From Acidobacteriota bacterium (GTDB lineage Bacteria; Acidobacteriota; Vicinamibacteria; Vicinamibacterales; UBA8438): a stretch of 32,124 bases of DNA. Of the stretch, positions 1 through 8,158 are shown in pieces. The position numbers and the translations under genes are program-made. Under the pieces are notes generated by a model. The model was not told where the DNA came from. It saw nothing but the letters and a program-made list of their open reading frames with translations, and searched no databases. Position 1 is the stretch's first letter; each line of letters opens with the position of its first letter. The stretch lies in the NCBI GenBank assembly GCA_002726085.1, contig PBRZ01000074.1:1-32124 (forward strand). Direction: 5' to 3'.

Positions 1-392
1 GGCGCCGTGCTCGGCGCGTGCCTGTCTGTGCTGCCATCGTGGACATCGTATCCGCCTTTCGGAAAGCGTCCACGAAATCGGATCAAGCCCACTACCCGTC
101 AGAGTTGTCGGGTGGCGAGCAGCAGCGGGCGGCGATTGCACGTGCGCTCATCAACGATCCGATGATGGTACTGGCCGACGAACCGACCGGAAACCTCGAT
201 CCCGACCTGGCACTGGAAATCATGAACCTGTTCAGGGAGATTAACGCCGGCGGCACGACGGTCGTCGTGGCGACGCACGATCGCGAGCTGATCCGTCAAG
301 TGGGCTGCAGGGCGACCATGCTGGAACACGGCGTGATCACCGAAGAGACGCCAGCGATCGGCGACGAGTCCTATTACGGGATGAGGATGTGA
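1..392 (+). CDS. ftsE: FtsE, cell-division ABC ATPase (3' part only)
   Basis: This is the C-terminal half of the cytoplasmic ATPase that pairs with FtsX to control septal peptidoglycan hydrolases. The ABC signature LSGGEQQR, the Walker B stretch MMVLADEPTGNLD and the switch histidine in VVVATHD lie in order, about 90, 70 and 43 residues before the stop. The Walker A half lies upstream of the window. The frame is open from base 3; a GTG at 18 is internal, not the true start. The stop at 390-392 overlaps the ftsX start by four bases. Oddity: the roughly 30 residues before the signature match FtsE poorly in any of the three frames, so this edge could be divergent or carry a sequence error. FtsE rather than LolD or MacB is chosen because ftsX follows directly. 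Confidence 0.87.
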   Translation, partial: RRARRVPVCAAIVDIVSAFRKASTKSDQAHYPSELSGGEQQRAAIARALINDPMMVLADEPTGNLDPDLALEIMNLFREINAGGTTVVVATHDRELIRQVGCRATMLEHGVITEETPAIGDESYYGMRM

Positions 393-1294
393 GAGCCCTG
401 CGCTACAGCTTCGAGCAGGCGATGACGAGCCTCTGGCGGGGGCGGCGTTCTAGTTCGCTGTCGGTGGCCACGATTGCCGCTGCGCTGGTGGTGCTCGGAG
501 CCCTCCTGCTGGTGAGTTGGAATGTCGAGCGCCTGTTGGTCCAGTGGGCCGCGGCGGCCGAGATGTCCGTCTTCCTGCAAGACGATGTGACACCGAAGGC
601 GCGAGCAGCGATCGAGCAGACATTGGTCGAGAGCGACCTGGTCGGTGGCCATGAGTTTGTGTCGAAGGCCCAGGCGTTGTCCCGCTTTCGGCGGGACTTC
701 GCCGATTTGAGTGGCGTCGTCGAACAGGTGGCGTCGAATCCGTTTCCGGCGTCGTTTGAGGCGCGCCTGGAACCGAATCTCGATGACGCGGCCGCCGTGG
801 AGCGGTTTGCCACTGAGCTGCGGGGCGCGACCGGTGTCGAGGAGGTGCGATTCGACCAGACATGGATCGAGCGACTGACCACGGCGGTTAACCTGCTACG
901 CGGCGTCGGGCTCGTCGTTGCTCTGGTGCTGGTCGTGGCTGCCGCCTTGACGGTCGCCAACGTCATCCGGCTGGCCTGTTTCGCCCGGCGGGACGAGATC
1001 GAAATCATGCAGTTGGTTGGCGCACCGCTCGCCTACGTGCGCGGACCCTTCGTCCTCGAGGGGGTATTGCAAGGCGACATCGGTACCGTCGCGGCGCTCG
1101 TGGTGCTCGGTGTCGGGTTCTCGATCGCCGAATCGTGGTACGGTGAGACGTTCGCACTGGTACTTGGTGTCGGCACGCTGCGTTTCTTGCCACCCGCGAT
1201 GGGATTTCTGCTGGTGGTCGGCGGGATGGCTGTGGGGTGTGTGGGCGGTCTGGTTGCGGCCCGGGGTACCCGCGACCGTCCAAAGACCGCATGA
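389..1294 (+). CDS. ftsX: FtsX, cell-division ABC-like permease
   Basis: Integral membrane partner of FtsE, 301 aa, the usual family length. A cytoplasmic N-terminus leads into a first membrane helix near residues 24-44. A periplasmic domain follows at about 55-165, with the family-typical NPFPASFEARL at 117-127. Three more helices lie near 173-195, 226-246 and 269-292. The cytoplasmic loop RRDEIEIMQLVGA at 200-212 is the conserved contact region for FtsE. Known FtsX proteins do not transport; they pass ATPase-driven movement to periplasmic hydrolase activators. The start is GTG at 389, inside the ftsE stop (GTGA), which implies translational coupling. No M23/EnvC-type activator gene follows, although one often does in other bacteria. 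Confidence 0.93.
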   Translation: MRALRYSFEQAMTSLWRGRRSSSLSVATIAAALVVLGALLLVSWNVERLLVQWAAAAEMSVFLQDDVTPKARAAIEQTLVESDLVGGHEFVSKAQALSRFRRDFADLSGVVEQVASNPFPASFEARLEPNLDDAAAVERFATELRGATGVEEVRFDQTWIERLTTAVNLLRGVGLVVALVLVVAAALTVANVIRLACFARRDEIEIMQLVGAPLAYVRGPFVLEGVLQGDIGTVAALVVLGVGFSIAESWYGETFALVLGVGTLRFLPPAMGFLLVVGGMAVGCVGGLVAARGTRDRPKTA

Positions 1295-1306
1295 GGCATC
1301 GCGCCG

Positions 1307-1336
1307 TTGACAACGGTGAAGCCACGCAGATACACT
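1307..1336 (+). promoter_or_regulatory. sigma70-type promoter candidate for the 106-aa gene
   Basis: A perfect TTGACA at 1307-1312 is followed after 18 bp by TACACT at 1331-1336, which matches four of six bases of the -10 consensus. It lies just after the ftsX stop and about 15 bp before the next start codon, so it could start the hypothetical gene / glycerate kinase unit with a very short leader. Confidence 0.5.
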
Positions 1337-1352
1337 GGAAACTCGCAAGTTC

Positions 1353-1673
1353 ATGCCGCGGACAAATCGTAATTTCAGTCGCCTGCACGTCGACGCGCAC
1401 CCGTCCCTGTTAACCGCAGTGGACAGTATTCGCGTCAACTTCTACCGAGAAGAATTCCAGAAACATCAGGAGTGTCTTCAGCGGCAGCGCGAGTCGTACT
1501 CCGAGTGTACGATCACCGAGATGGAGGCCGCGTTGCGGCGCGTCATGGCCCGTGTCGATGAGTTGTGCGCGCAGGATGACGCCGACGTCGATTTGGTGGT
1601 CAGCCGTCTGCTACACACGTTTGACGGTGTGACGAAACTCTCCGCCTGGTCGGACCCGACCAATACCCACTGA
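1353..1673 (+). CDS. hypothetical protein, mostly helical
   Basis: 106-aa protein that I do not recognise. It has no signal peptide or membrane segment. Residues about 19-90 are rich in E, Q, R and K and look helical, with three cysteines spread through them and no metal-ligand spacing. Codon third positions are mostly G or C, as in neighbouring genes, which supports real coding. It starts at ATG 1353 behind a good promoter candidate but without a clear ribosome binding site. Its stop (1671-1673) overlaps the CTG proposed as the glycerate kinase start. Its place right after ftsEX invites the thought of a ZapA-like division protein, but I see no ZapA signature and do not claim it. Confidence 0.55.
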   Translation: MPRTNRNFSRLHVDAHPSLLTAVDSIRVNFYREEFQKHQECLQRQRESYSECTITEMEAALRRVMARVDELCAQDDADVDLVVSRLLHTFDGVTKLSAWSDPTNTH

Positions 1674-3013
1674 CCCTGTCATCCCTGCCCAGGTCGCTTT
1701 CGCTTCTTCGCCGGCAGACACACGAGATCATTGAGGCCGCGATCGGTGCCGTTGCGCCGTCTCGGCTGGTTCAGCGAGCGCTTCGAGAGCCCGAGGTGCG
1801 AGATTTCGTCGGCGACGGGCCGGTGACCCTCCTCGCTGCCGGCAAGGCGGCGGCTGGAATGTTGCGGGGGTTCCTGGCCACGTCGAGCTATCCCATTGCG
1901 ATGAGTGTCGCCGTGGGACCTGGCCCTGGGGAGTCTGTGCCGGCGGCGACCCAGTGGCACACTGGGGGGCATCCCTTGCCGGACGGCGCCAGCCTCGAGG
2001 CCGGGCGCGTAGCCCTGCGGTGTGCAGCGGACATGTCACCGTCTGGCTGTCTCGTGGTGTTGCTGTCGGGTGGGGCCTCGGCGCTGCTGGCGGTGCCGCT
2101 CGAGGGTGTCACGCTCGAAGAGAAGATCGACGCGACCCGGACGCTGCTTGCCTCAGGTGCGCCGATTCATGAGCTCAACTGCGTGCGGAAGCATCTTTCG
2201 GCGATCAAGGGCGGCCGGCTGGCGTTGGCGGCACGCGGGCGCGTTTTGACGTTGGCACTCTCCGACGTCGTGGGACCCGTGGAGGACGACCCGGCGGTGA
2301 TCGGATCTGGTCCGACGGTGGCCGACGAGACCACGTTCGCTGAGGCTGCGGCTATCGTCGGTCGGGCAGGGCTCCGCGACCGAATCCCCCCGCGGGTACT
2401 CGATCTACTGGAACACGGTTGCCAGGGCGGTCTGCCTGAGACGTTGAAGACCAGCGGTGTGGCGGAGCCTGGCAGAATGTATCGAGTGATCGGAAGCCGA
2501 CGACAGGCGATGGCGGGTGCGGTCTCGGCTGCTCGAGACCTGGGCTATGCGGTGACGTCGCTAGAGAGCCCGGTTGTCGGGGAGGCGCGCGTCGCCGGCG
2601 CCGACCATCCCGGTCGAGTTGCCGCCACGATGCGGCAGCGAACCCGACCGACCTGCGTGGTGTCGTCGGGAGAGACGACCGTCACGGTCACGGGTCGCGG
2701 GCGAGGTGGCCGGAACCAGGAGCTGGCTCTGGCAGCGGTTGATGAAATGTATCGGCTCGGCGTCGCGGCGGTGCTCGCCAGTGTCGGCACCGACGGGGTC
2801 GACGGTCCCACGGATGCGGCAGGTGCGTTGGTGGATTCGAGCACCGCGAGGCGCGCTCACGCGCTCGCCCTGGCGCCGCCGTCAGCCTACCTGAGTGAGA
2901 ACGATGCATATGCATACTTCGACCGGCTCGGCGATCTGGTCCGGACCGGGCCGACCGGCACCAATGTCGGCGATCTCCAAGTGGTGCTGACCGCCGGGGC
3001 GAGAGAGGTGTGA
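1670..3013 (+). CDS. glycerate 2-kinase, DUF4147/MOFRL family (start uncertain)
   Basis: Phosphorylates D-glycerate to 2-phosphoglycerate, feeding glyoxylate or serine breakdown products into glycolysis. The N-terminal DUF4147 domain shows AAGKAAAGM, LSGGASALLAVP, NCVRKHLSAIKGGRLA and LALSDVVG. The C-terminal MOFRL domain shows SSGETTVTV, GRGGRNQELALA, GTDGVDGPTDAAGA and GTNVGDL. The first ATG/GTG/TTG start is GTG 1796 (405 aa), but family-like sequence (RRQTHEIIEAAIGAVAP) reads in the same open frame from about 1709. Only CTG codons (1646, 1670, 1676, 1685) could then serve as usual-type starts. I chose CTG 1670 because it overlaps the upstream TGA by the four-base pattern used elsewhere here, giving 447 aa. 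Function is confident; start is not. A sequencing frameshift is the alternative. Confidence 0.85.
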   Translation: MTLSSLPRSLSLLRRQTHEIIEAAIGAVAPSRLVQRALREPEVRDFVGDGPVTLLAAGKAAAGMLRGFLATSSYPIAMSVAVGPGPGESVPAATQWHTGGHPLPDGASLEAGRVALRCAADMSPSGCLVVLLSGGASALLAVPLEGVTLEEKIDATRTLLASGAPIHELNCVRKHLSAIKGGRLALAARGRVLTLALSDVVGPVEDDPAVIGSGPTVADETTFAEAAAIVGRAGLRDRIPPRVLDLLEHGCQGGLPETLKTSGVAEPGRMYRVIGSRRQAMAGAVSAARDLGYAVTSLESPVVGEARVAGADHPGRVAATMRQRTRPTCVVSSGETTVTVTGRGRGGRNQELALAAVDEMYRLGVAAVLASVGTDGVDGPTDAAGALVDSSTARRAHALALAPPSAYLSENDAYAYFDRLGDLVRTGPTGTNVGDLQVVLTAGAREV

Positions 3014-3017
3014 CGCG

Positions 3018-5288
3018 ATGAGAAATGCTGACCGTGCTGAGTCCGCGATGAGCGCCGGTGAGGTCGTCGAGCGCATCCGGGAGCACGTCGGTCATCCGGC
3101 CACCATCAAAGAGCTGATGCGGGTCCTGGCGATCCCCAACGAAGAACGGTATCGGTTTCGGCGGCGGATCAAACAGTTGGTGGAAGCTGGCGAGCTGATT
3201 CGAATTCGGGGGAATCGTTACGGTTTGGCCGACCGGATGCGGCTGGTGGTGGGCCGGTTGCAGGTCAATCCGCGCGGATTCGGATTCGTTGCGCCGGAGC
3301 ACGCCGCAGCGGGCGCAGGCGACGACATCTTCGTGGCCGGTGTGAACCTGCATCAGGCGATGCACGGCGATCGGGTTGCGATTCGTCTTGAACGTGTCGC
3401 CGGTCGGCCCGAGGGGCGGATTGTCAGGGTCATCGAGCGTGCCAACCAGGAGCTCGTCGGTCGCTACGACGTGGACGCGAGCGGCGTCGGGTTCGTGTTG
3501 CCGTTCGACCAGCGGGTGGTCATGGACGTCCAGATTCCGGCCGGGGCGACCGGTGGTGCCAGCTCCGGTCAGATGGTGGTGGTCGAGATAGACCGCTGGC
3601 CCACAGCGACGCGCAACCCGATCGGTCGCATCATCGAGGTCATCGGCGTGCTGGGCGACCCGGGCGTAGACACGACACTCATCATCCGGAAACACCGGAT
3701 CCCGGAGGCACACGAACCTGCCGTGGTGGCCGAGGCCAAGCGGTTGGGCGATGCGGTCAAGCGGCGGGACCTAAAGGGAAGAACCGACTTTCGAACGGTG
3801 TTGACCGTGACCATCGATGGCGAAACGGCGCGAGACTTCGATGATGCCATCACGCTCGAGGTGTTGCCCAACGGACACCACTGGCTCGGGGTGCACATTG
3901 CCGATGTAGCGCACTACGTCAAGGAGGGCGGCGCACTCGACGAGGCGGCGTACACACGCGGGACGTCGGTGTATTTTCCCGAACGCGCGCTCCACATGTT
4001 CCCGGCTCCGCTTGCGACCGGGCTGTGCAGCTTGAAACCCGGCGTCGACCGGCTCGTCCAGTCCTGCCTGATGGAGGTGGACCGCCATGGCGCGGTGCTG
4101 CGGTACGAGCTGCACGACGGCGTGATTTGCTCAGACGCGCGCATGACCTACACCGAGGTCGAAGCCATCTTGACTCGACGCGATCCGGACACACGACGCC
4201 AATACGCGGAGCTGGTGCCGCTGTTCGGCCTCATGGACACGGTGTACCGGCGTCTCAACGCCCGTCGCGTTCGGCGGGGATCGATCGACTTCGACCTCAA
4301 GGCCACGCAGTTGGTGCTCGACGAGGCGGGAATGGTCGAGGACATCGTAGCGGCAGACCGCAACGTAGCGCATCGCATCATCGAGGAGTTCATGCTGGCA
4401 GCCAACGAGACGGTTGCCCGTCATCTCCGAGACAGCGAGCTGCCGGCGCTGTTTCGCGTCCACGAGCCTCCGGATCCGGCCAAGGTCGCGGATTTTGATG
4501 CCTTCACGGTCTCGCTTGGATACGGACTCGGGGCGCCTGCCGGTCGTGTGCGTCCACGGCATTTCCAGCAGCTCCTGAAGCGTCTGCATGGACAGCCCGA
4601 GGAGCGTCCGGTGGCTCTGCTGATGCTCCGTACCATGCAGAAGGCGCAATACGATGCGGTCAACATCGGCCACTTCGGCCTGGCGTCGGAGACCTACACG
4701 CACTTTACGTCGCCGATTCGCCGATACCCGGATCTCGTCGTGCACCGGCTGTTGCGCGAGTCTCGGGAAGGCGGCCCGTCGGTGGAACGCGTGGAGGAAT
4801 TGACTGACGAGCTGCCGGATATCGGGCGGCATACATCGGCCATGGAGCGCAGGGCAGAGGAGGCCGAGCGGGAGATCGTCCAGTGGAAGAAGGTCCGGTT
4901 CATGACGGACAAGGTCGGCGATGAGTTCACCGGTTACGTGACCGGGGTGACCGGGTTCGGGCTGTTCGTGGAGCTGGTCGAGCATTTCGTCGAAGGCCTG
5001 GTGCACATTTCGAGCATGGCGGACGACTACTATCGGTTTCTGGACAGCGACCACGCATTGTTCGGGGAGAACACGGGGAAGACCTACCGACTGGGCGACA
5101 CGGTGAACGTGCAGGTCGTTCGCGTGGATACCGAGCGTCGTCAGATCGATCTGGGGATTGTCGCGATCCTCGAGGCCGTGCGGAAATCGGAGCGGAATCG
5201 GGGGCCGCAGCGGAGCCGTGTCACGCGGCGCGCGCGTGTCCCTCGTGGCGGCGGTCGTGGCGGCCGAGGTGGTCGGACACGCCGGTAG
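3018..5288 (+). CDS. rnr: ribonuclease R
   Basis: Processive 3'-5' exoribonuclease that degrades structured RNA and takes part in rRNA and tmRNA quality control. The 756-aa order is classic: an N-terminal winged-helix segment (about 10-70), cold-shock domains ([16 protein letters not shown] near 78, second near 150), the RNB catalytic domain from about 250 with the metal-binding aspartates in ARDFDDAI (near 270-277), an S1 domain at about 632-715 ([15 protein letters not shown]), and a basic RG-rich tail of about 30 residues. The tail favours RNase R over RNase II. ATG 3018 is preceded by GAGAGAGGTG. It begins four bases after the glycerate kinase stop, so the two are probably co-transcribed. 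Confidence 0.95.
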   Translation: MRNADRAESAMSAGEVVERIREHVGHPATIKELMRVLAIPNEERYRFRRRIKQLVEAGELIRIRGNRYGLADRMRLVVGRLQVNPRGFGFVAPEHAAAGAGDDIFVAGVNLHQAMHGDRVAIRLERVAGRPEGRIVRVIERANQELVGRYDVDASGVGFVLPFDQRVVMDVQIPAGATGGASSGQMVVVEIDRWPTATRNPIGRIIEVIGVLGDPGVDTTLIIRKHRIPEAHEPAVVAEAKRLGDAVKRRDLKGRTDFRTVLTVTIDGETARDFDDAITLEVLPNGHHWLGVHIADVAHYVKEGGALDEAAYTRGTSVYFPERALHMFPAPLATGLCSLKPGVDRLVQSCLMEVDRHGAVLRYELHDGVICSDARMTYTEVEAILTRRDPDTRRQYAELVPLFGLMDTVYRRLNARRVRRGSIDFDLKATQLVLDEAGMVEDIVAADRNVAHRIIEEFMLAANETVARHLRDSELPALFRVHEPPDPAKVADFDAFTVSLGYGLGAPAGRVRPRHFQQLLKRLHGQPEERPVALLMLRTMQKAQYDAVNIGHFGLASETYTHFTSPIRRYPDLVVHRLLRESREGGPSVERVEELTDELPDIGRHTSAMERRAEEAEREIVQWKKVRFMTDKVGDEFTGYVTGVTGFGLFVELVEHFVEGLVHISSMADDYYRFLDSDHALFGENTGKTYRLGDTVNVQVVRVDTERRQIDLGIVAILEAVRKSERNRGPQRSRVTRRARVPRGGGRGGRGGRTRR

Positions 5289-5301
5289 TTCGGGGGACAG
5301 C

Positions 5302-7257
5302 GTGACACGGTATGTCGTTGTCGGCACGGCCGGGCACATCGACCATGGCAAGAGCGCGCTCGTCGAAGCGCTGACCGGCACCGATCCGGACCGCTTGAAA
5401 GAAGAGAAGTTGCGGGGCATCACCATCGATCTCGGGTTCGCGCATCTGGCGGAGGGAGACACGCAGCTCGCGTTTGTGGACGTGCCCGGGCACGAGCGAT
5501 TCGTCAAGAACATGCTCGCAGGCGCGAGCGGCATCGATGGCGTCTTGCTCGTCGTCGCCGCCGACGAATCGGTGATGCCGCAGACCCGCGAGCACTTCGA
5601 CATCTGCTGCCTGCTCGGCGTGTCGGGCGGCGTCGTGGCGTTGACCAAAACGGACCTCGTCGATGCCGACACCGTGGAGCTGGTCCGGCTCGAGACGGCA
5701 GAGCTAGTGGCCGGGTCGTTTCTCGAGACGGCCGCGGTCGTGCCGGTTTCCGCTCGGACGGGCACAGGGGTGGCTGACGTCCGGCGCGCGCTAATCGAAA
5801 TGGCGAGTCGGGCCGCCCGCCGTACACCGCGCGGGGCGGTCCGTTTGCCGATCGACCGCGCATTCTCCGTCAAAGGTTTCGGTACCGTCGTGACGGGGAC
5901 ATTGGTGTCAGGCCGGGTTGCGTTGGATGACGCGCTGACCGTGCTGCCCTCCGGTCGCGATATCAAAGTGCGTGGACTGCAGGTGCACGGCACCGCGCAG
6001 CCGGTGGCGGTGGCCGGGCAACGCGTGGCGGCCAACCTCTCCGGGGTCGACGTGTCGGAGATTGCCAGGGGCGACGCTGCGGTGACACCCGGGTGCTTCG
6101 AGGCGACGCGATGCATCGATGCGGTAGTCGACCTGTTGGAGTCGGCACGCCGGTTGAAACACGGGGCGCGTATTCGATTCCATCAGGGCACGAGCGAAGT
6201 GCTCGGTCGGGTTGCGCTAGGGCCCGGGCTCGGCGAACTGGCCATCGTCGGTGATGCCCCGGCAGAGCTCCCGCCGGGTGGCCGCGCCTTCGTGCGGTTG
6301 CGCCTGGAGGGCGCTGCCGTGCTGACTGGCGGGGACCGATTTATCCTGCGGGCGTACTCGCCACCGCTGACCATCGCAGGGGGGAGGGTGCTTGATCCGC
6401 TGCCGCCTCGTGGTGGGATCCGCACCGCCGCGGCGCGCCGTCGGCTGGAGCGGCTACTCGATGGGGTGTCGGGGGCCGATCCCGCGGCTCGGGATAGGGC
6501 CCTGGGTGTGCTGGTTGGCGAGCGTGGGGTCGTCGGGCTGCCGCTGGCGGCGTTGACGACGCGGGCGGGTGTGTCCGCCGAGGCGGTTGGCGCCGTCACA
6601 GACCGGCTGGTTGCGTCTGGCAGCGCGCGTCGCATCGGGGACCTCGTTGTTGATACCGCCGCGTTGGTTGAGGTCGGCGACCGTTTGATCGCCCTGGTGT
6701 CGGACTTTCATGATTCCCACCCTTTGAGTGAGGGGCTACCGCGCGAAGAAGCCCGCGAGCGGCTGTTCAGGCACGGACCGCCGGCGGTGTTCGATGCGGT
6801 GCTCGAGCAACTGGTCGGAGACGGTCGCCTGCTGGCGCGTGGTCATTTGGCGCTGGTCAGCCATCAGGTGACGCTGTCGCCCGAGGAGATGCGAACCAGT
6901 GAGGCGGTGCAGCAGCTACTGGCCGATGCCGGGTTACGACCGCCGGGCCAGGGGGCGATTCGTGAGCAGGTTGGGTGCGACGTGGCGGTGCTCGAACGCG
7001 TGTTGAAGCTGATGGTGCGTCAGGAGCGCGTGGCGCGCATCGGATCGCTCGTGTTCGACATCGCGGCGTTGAACACGCTCAAGCGGGACGTGGTAGGGCT
7101 CAAGACGTCGAGCGAAGGCGTGACACCCGTCACGATTGACGTCGGCACTTTCAAGGATCGTTACGGGATCAGCCGCAAGTTCGCCATTCCGTTGCTCGAG
7201 TATCTGGATCGCGAGCGGGTTACCCGGCGTGTCGGGCAGCAGCGGATCGTGTTGTGA
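5302..7257 (+). CDS. selB: selenocysteine-specific translation elongation factor SelB
   Basis: GTPase that brings Sec-tRNA(Sec) to UGA codons marked by a SECIS element. From GTG 5302 (651 aa), G1 is GHIDHGKS near residues 11-18, then [11 protein letters not shown] (switch I), [13 protein letters not shown] (G3) and TKTD (G4, about 115-118). The wording RGITIDLGF and the long C-terminal winged-helix half separate it from EF-Tu and CysN. The C-terminal part (roughly 400-651) would bind SECIS RNA. The frame is open further upstream, but the GTP-binding domain begins right after GTG 5302 and a GGGGGA ribosome binding site sits just before it. It lies 13 bp after rnr and is likely in that operon. 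No other selenocysteine gene is in view. Confidence 0.95.
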   Translation: MTRYVVVGTAGHIDHGKSALVEALTGTDPDRLKEEKLRGITIDLGFAHLAEGDTQLAFVDVPGHERFVKNMLAGASGIDGVLLVVAADESVMPQTREHFDICCLLGVSGGVVALTKTDLVDADTVELVRLETAELVAGSFLETAAVVPVSARTGTGVADVRRALIEMASRAARRTPRGAVRLPIDRAFSVKGFGTVVTGTLVSGRVALDDALTVLPSGRDIKVRGLQVHGTAQPVAVAGQRVAANLSGVDVSEIARGDAAVTPGCFEATRCIDAVVDLLESARRLKHGARIRFHQGTSEVLGRVALGPGLGELAIVGDAPAELPPGGRAFVRLRLEGAAVLTGGDRFILRAYSPPLTIAGGRVLDPLPPRGGIRTAAARRRLERLLDGVSGADPAARDRALGVLVGERGVVGLPLAALTTRAGVSAEAVGAVTDRLVASGSARRIGDLVVDTAALVEVGDRLIALVSDFHDSHPLSEGLPREEARERLFRHGPPAVFDAVLEQLVGDGRLLARGHLALVSHQVTLSPEEMRTSEAVQQLLADAGLRPPGQGAIREQVGCDVAVLERVLKLMVRQERVARIGSLVFDIAALNTLKRDVVGLKTSSEGVTPVTIDVGTFKDRYGISRKFAIPLLEYLDRERVTRRVGQQRIVL

Positions 7258-7258
7258 G

Positions 7259-7287
7259 ATCCCAAAGAGTCAGAAGTCAGAAGGGAT
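7259..7287. repeat. 7-bp tandem duplication within a small inverted repeat
   Basis: AGTCAGA occurs twice in tandem at 7268-7281, flanked by ATCCC (7259-7263) and GGGAT (7283-7287), directly after the selB stop. It may be a small loop in the selB 3' end or chance; no function is assigned. Confidence 0.5.
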
Positions 7288-7303
7288 GGATGCTTTATCA
7301 GCG

Positions 7304-7354
7304 TCCAGAAGGTGAGGCTCCCCGGACCCCGATTCTCGAGGGCTTCTGGATTTT
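7304..7354 (+). terminator. terminator-like inverted repeat after selB
   Basis: TCCAGAAG at 7304-7311 pairs perfectly with CTTCTGGA at 7343-7350, and TTTT follows at 7351-7354. The 31-base loop is long, and an extra GAG/CTC pairing could partly shorten it. The position, 50 bp after selB and before a new promoter candidate, suits the end of the rnr-selB transcript, but the U-tract is short. Confidence 0.4.
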
Positions 7355-7382
7355 GCCAATGACCAGCAGAAGTCGGTAGACT
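7353..7382 (+). promoter_or_regulatory. promoter candidate for the YflT-like gene
   Basis: TTGCCA at 7353-7358 (five of six -35 bases), an 18-bp spacer, and TAGACT at 7377-7382 (four of six -10 bases). It lies about 75 bp before the start codon and right behind the terminator-like stem, consistent with a separate transcript. Confidence 0.4.
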
Positions 7383-7457
7383 AGAATTACCGCGGCGCGT
7401 GTGCGTCAGCTCGGTGTGCCGGGCGCGCATCCAGCGGACCGTTGCGTGAGGAGTGGA

Positions 7458-7916
7458 ATGGACGACGTAGAGCGACAGTGTTTCACGGTCGGCGTGTTTC
7501 CCGATGTCGAGTGGGCCCAACGGGGGCTCGAAGCGCTCGCGAACAAAGGCTTCCCGTCGGATGCCTTGTCGCTTGTCAGCAAGGAGACTCCGGAGGCGGC
7601 GAGCCTGTTGCACGAGACGTTTGGTGTCGACGGCGTCAAGCTGGACATCGTCAGAATCGGGCCGGTGGTGGCGCATGGACCGCTCGTGGGGGCGATACAG
7701 GGACGGGCAAGGGATCTGGACCGGGTCGGCGTGGCGGCCACGATGCGCCGTGCCGGATTTCAGCCTCACGACGGTTTCATTTTCGAGACACTGACTGCGC
7801 GGGGCGGCGTGTTGATCGGAGTCCACAGTGAGCCGCGGGCGGCCGACGCCTTGGCGGTGATGTTCGCCTACGGTGGGGGTAACGCTGCCATCGGTGCTTG
7901 GGCGGGGCGAGTCTAA
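7458..7916 (+). CDS. YflT/DUF1269-like general stress protein
   Basis: 152-aa soluble protein. The N-terminal pattern FTVGVFPDVEWAQRGLEALANKGFPSDALSLVSK resembles the YflT domain (heat-induced stress protein, PF11181), which reads 'vGVF-x-A-x-a-L-x-GF-x-S-V'. The second half also follows the family plan: a Gly-containing linker, a 'GVAATMRRAGF' helix that would set the protein orientation, and a RGGVLIGVHSEPRAADAL strand-helix unit. The biochemical role of this family is unknown; several members are stress-induced. The start is ATG 7458, four bases after GAGGAG; an upstream in-frame start at 7401 lacks such a site. It stands alone between selB and tonB. The family call is moderate. Confidence 0.68.
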   Translation: MDDVERQCFTVGVFPDVEWAQRGLEALANKGFPSDALSLVSKETPEAASLLHETFGVDGVKLDIVRIGPVVAHGPLVGAIQGRARDLDRVGVAATMRRAGFQPHDGFIFETLTARGGVLIGVHSEPRAADALAVMFAYGGGNAAIGAWAGRV

Positions 7917-8158
7917 ACGACTCGTCGCTGCGTCTAAGAATGCGAGCGATGCTGCTACCTGCAGCGGGCAGTGAAGAGCAGTGCTTTGGGGCACGTCAAT
8001 GCGTTCGGGGCTGTCGATGTGCCGTAACGCTTTGGTACTCAGAAGGTTGCGCTGAGCAACACGACGTGCGTGGGCGGTGCGCATAACAGGCACCGACTTT
8101 GCAGATAGCGGTTTGTGAGCGTGGTTGACAACGGAACAGTCAGGAGGGAGCGCGACGC

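Noticed and set aside
4131..6116. Long open frame (661 codons) on the minus strand across rnr and selB
   Set aside because: It is antisense to two clear genes; its composition (Arg, Ser, Pro, Thr rich) is that expected from GC-rich shadow frames, with no domain.
7258..7457. selC (tRNA-Sec) after selB
   Set aside because: No TTCGANTCC T-arm or long acceptor stem can be found on either strand of the gap.
8125..8130. TTGACA before tonB
   Set aside because: No -10 box lies 16-19 bp downstream; that space holds the AGGAGGGAG ribosome binding site and the start codon.
7917..8158. Possible small gene in the gap before tonB
   Set aside because: Short open frames there lack a ribosome binding site, have no recognisable protein and do not show the codon pattern of neighbours.
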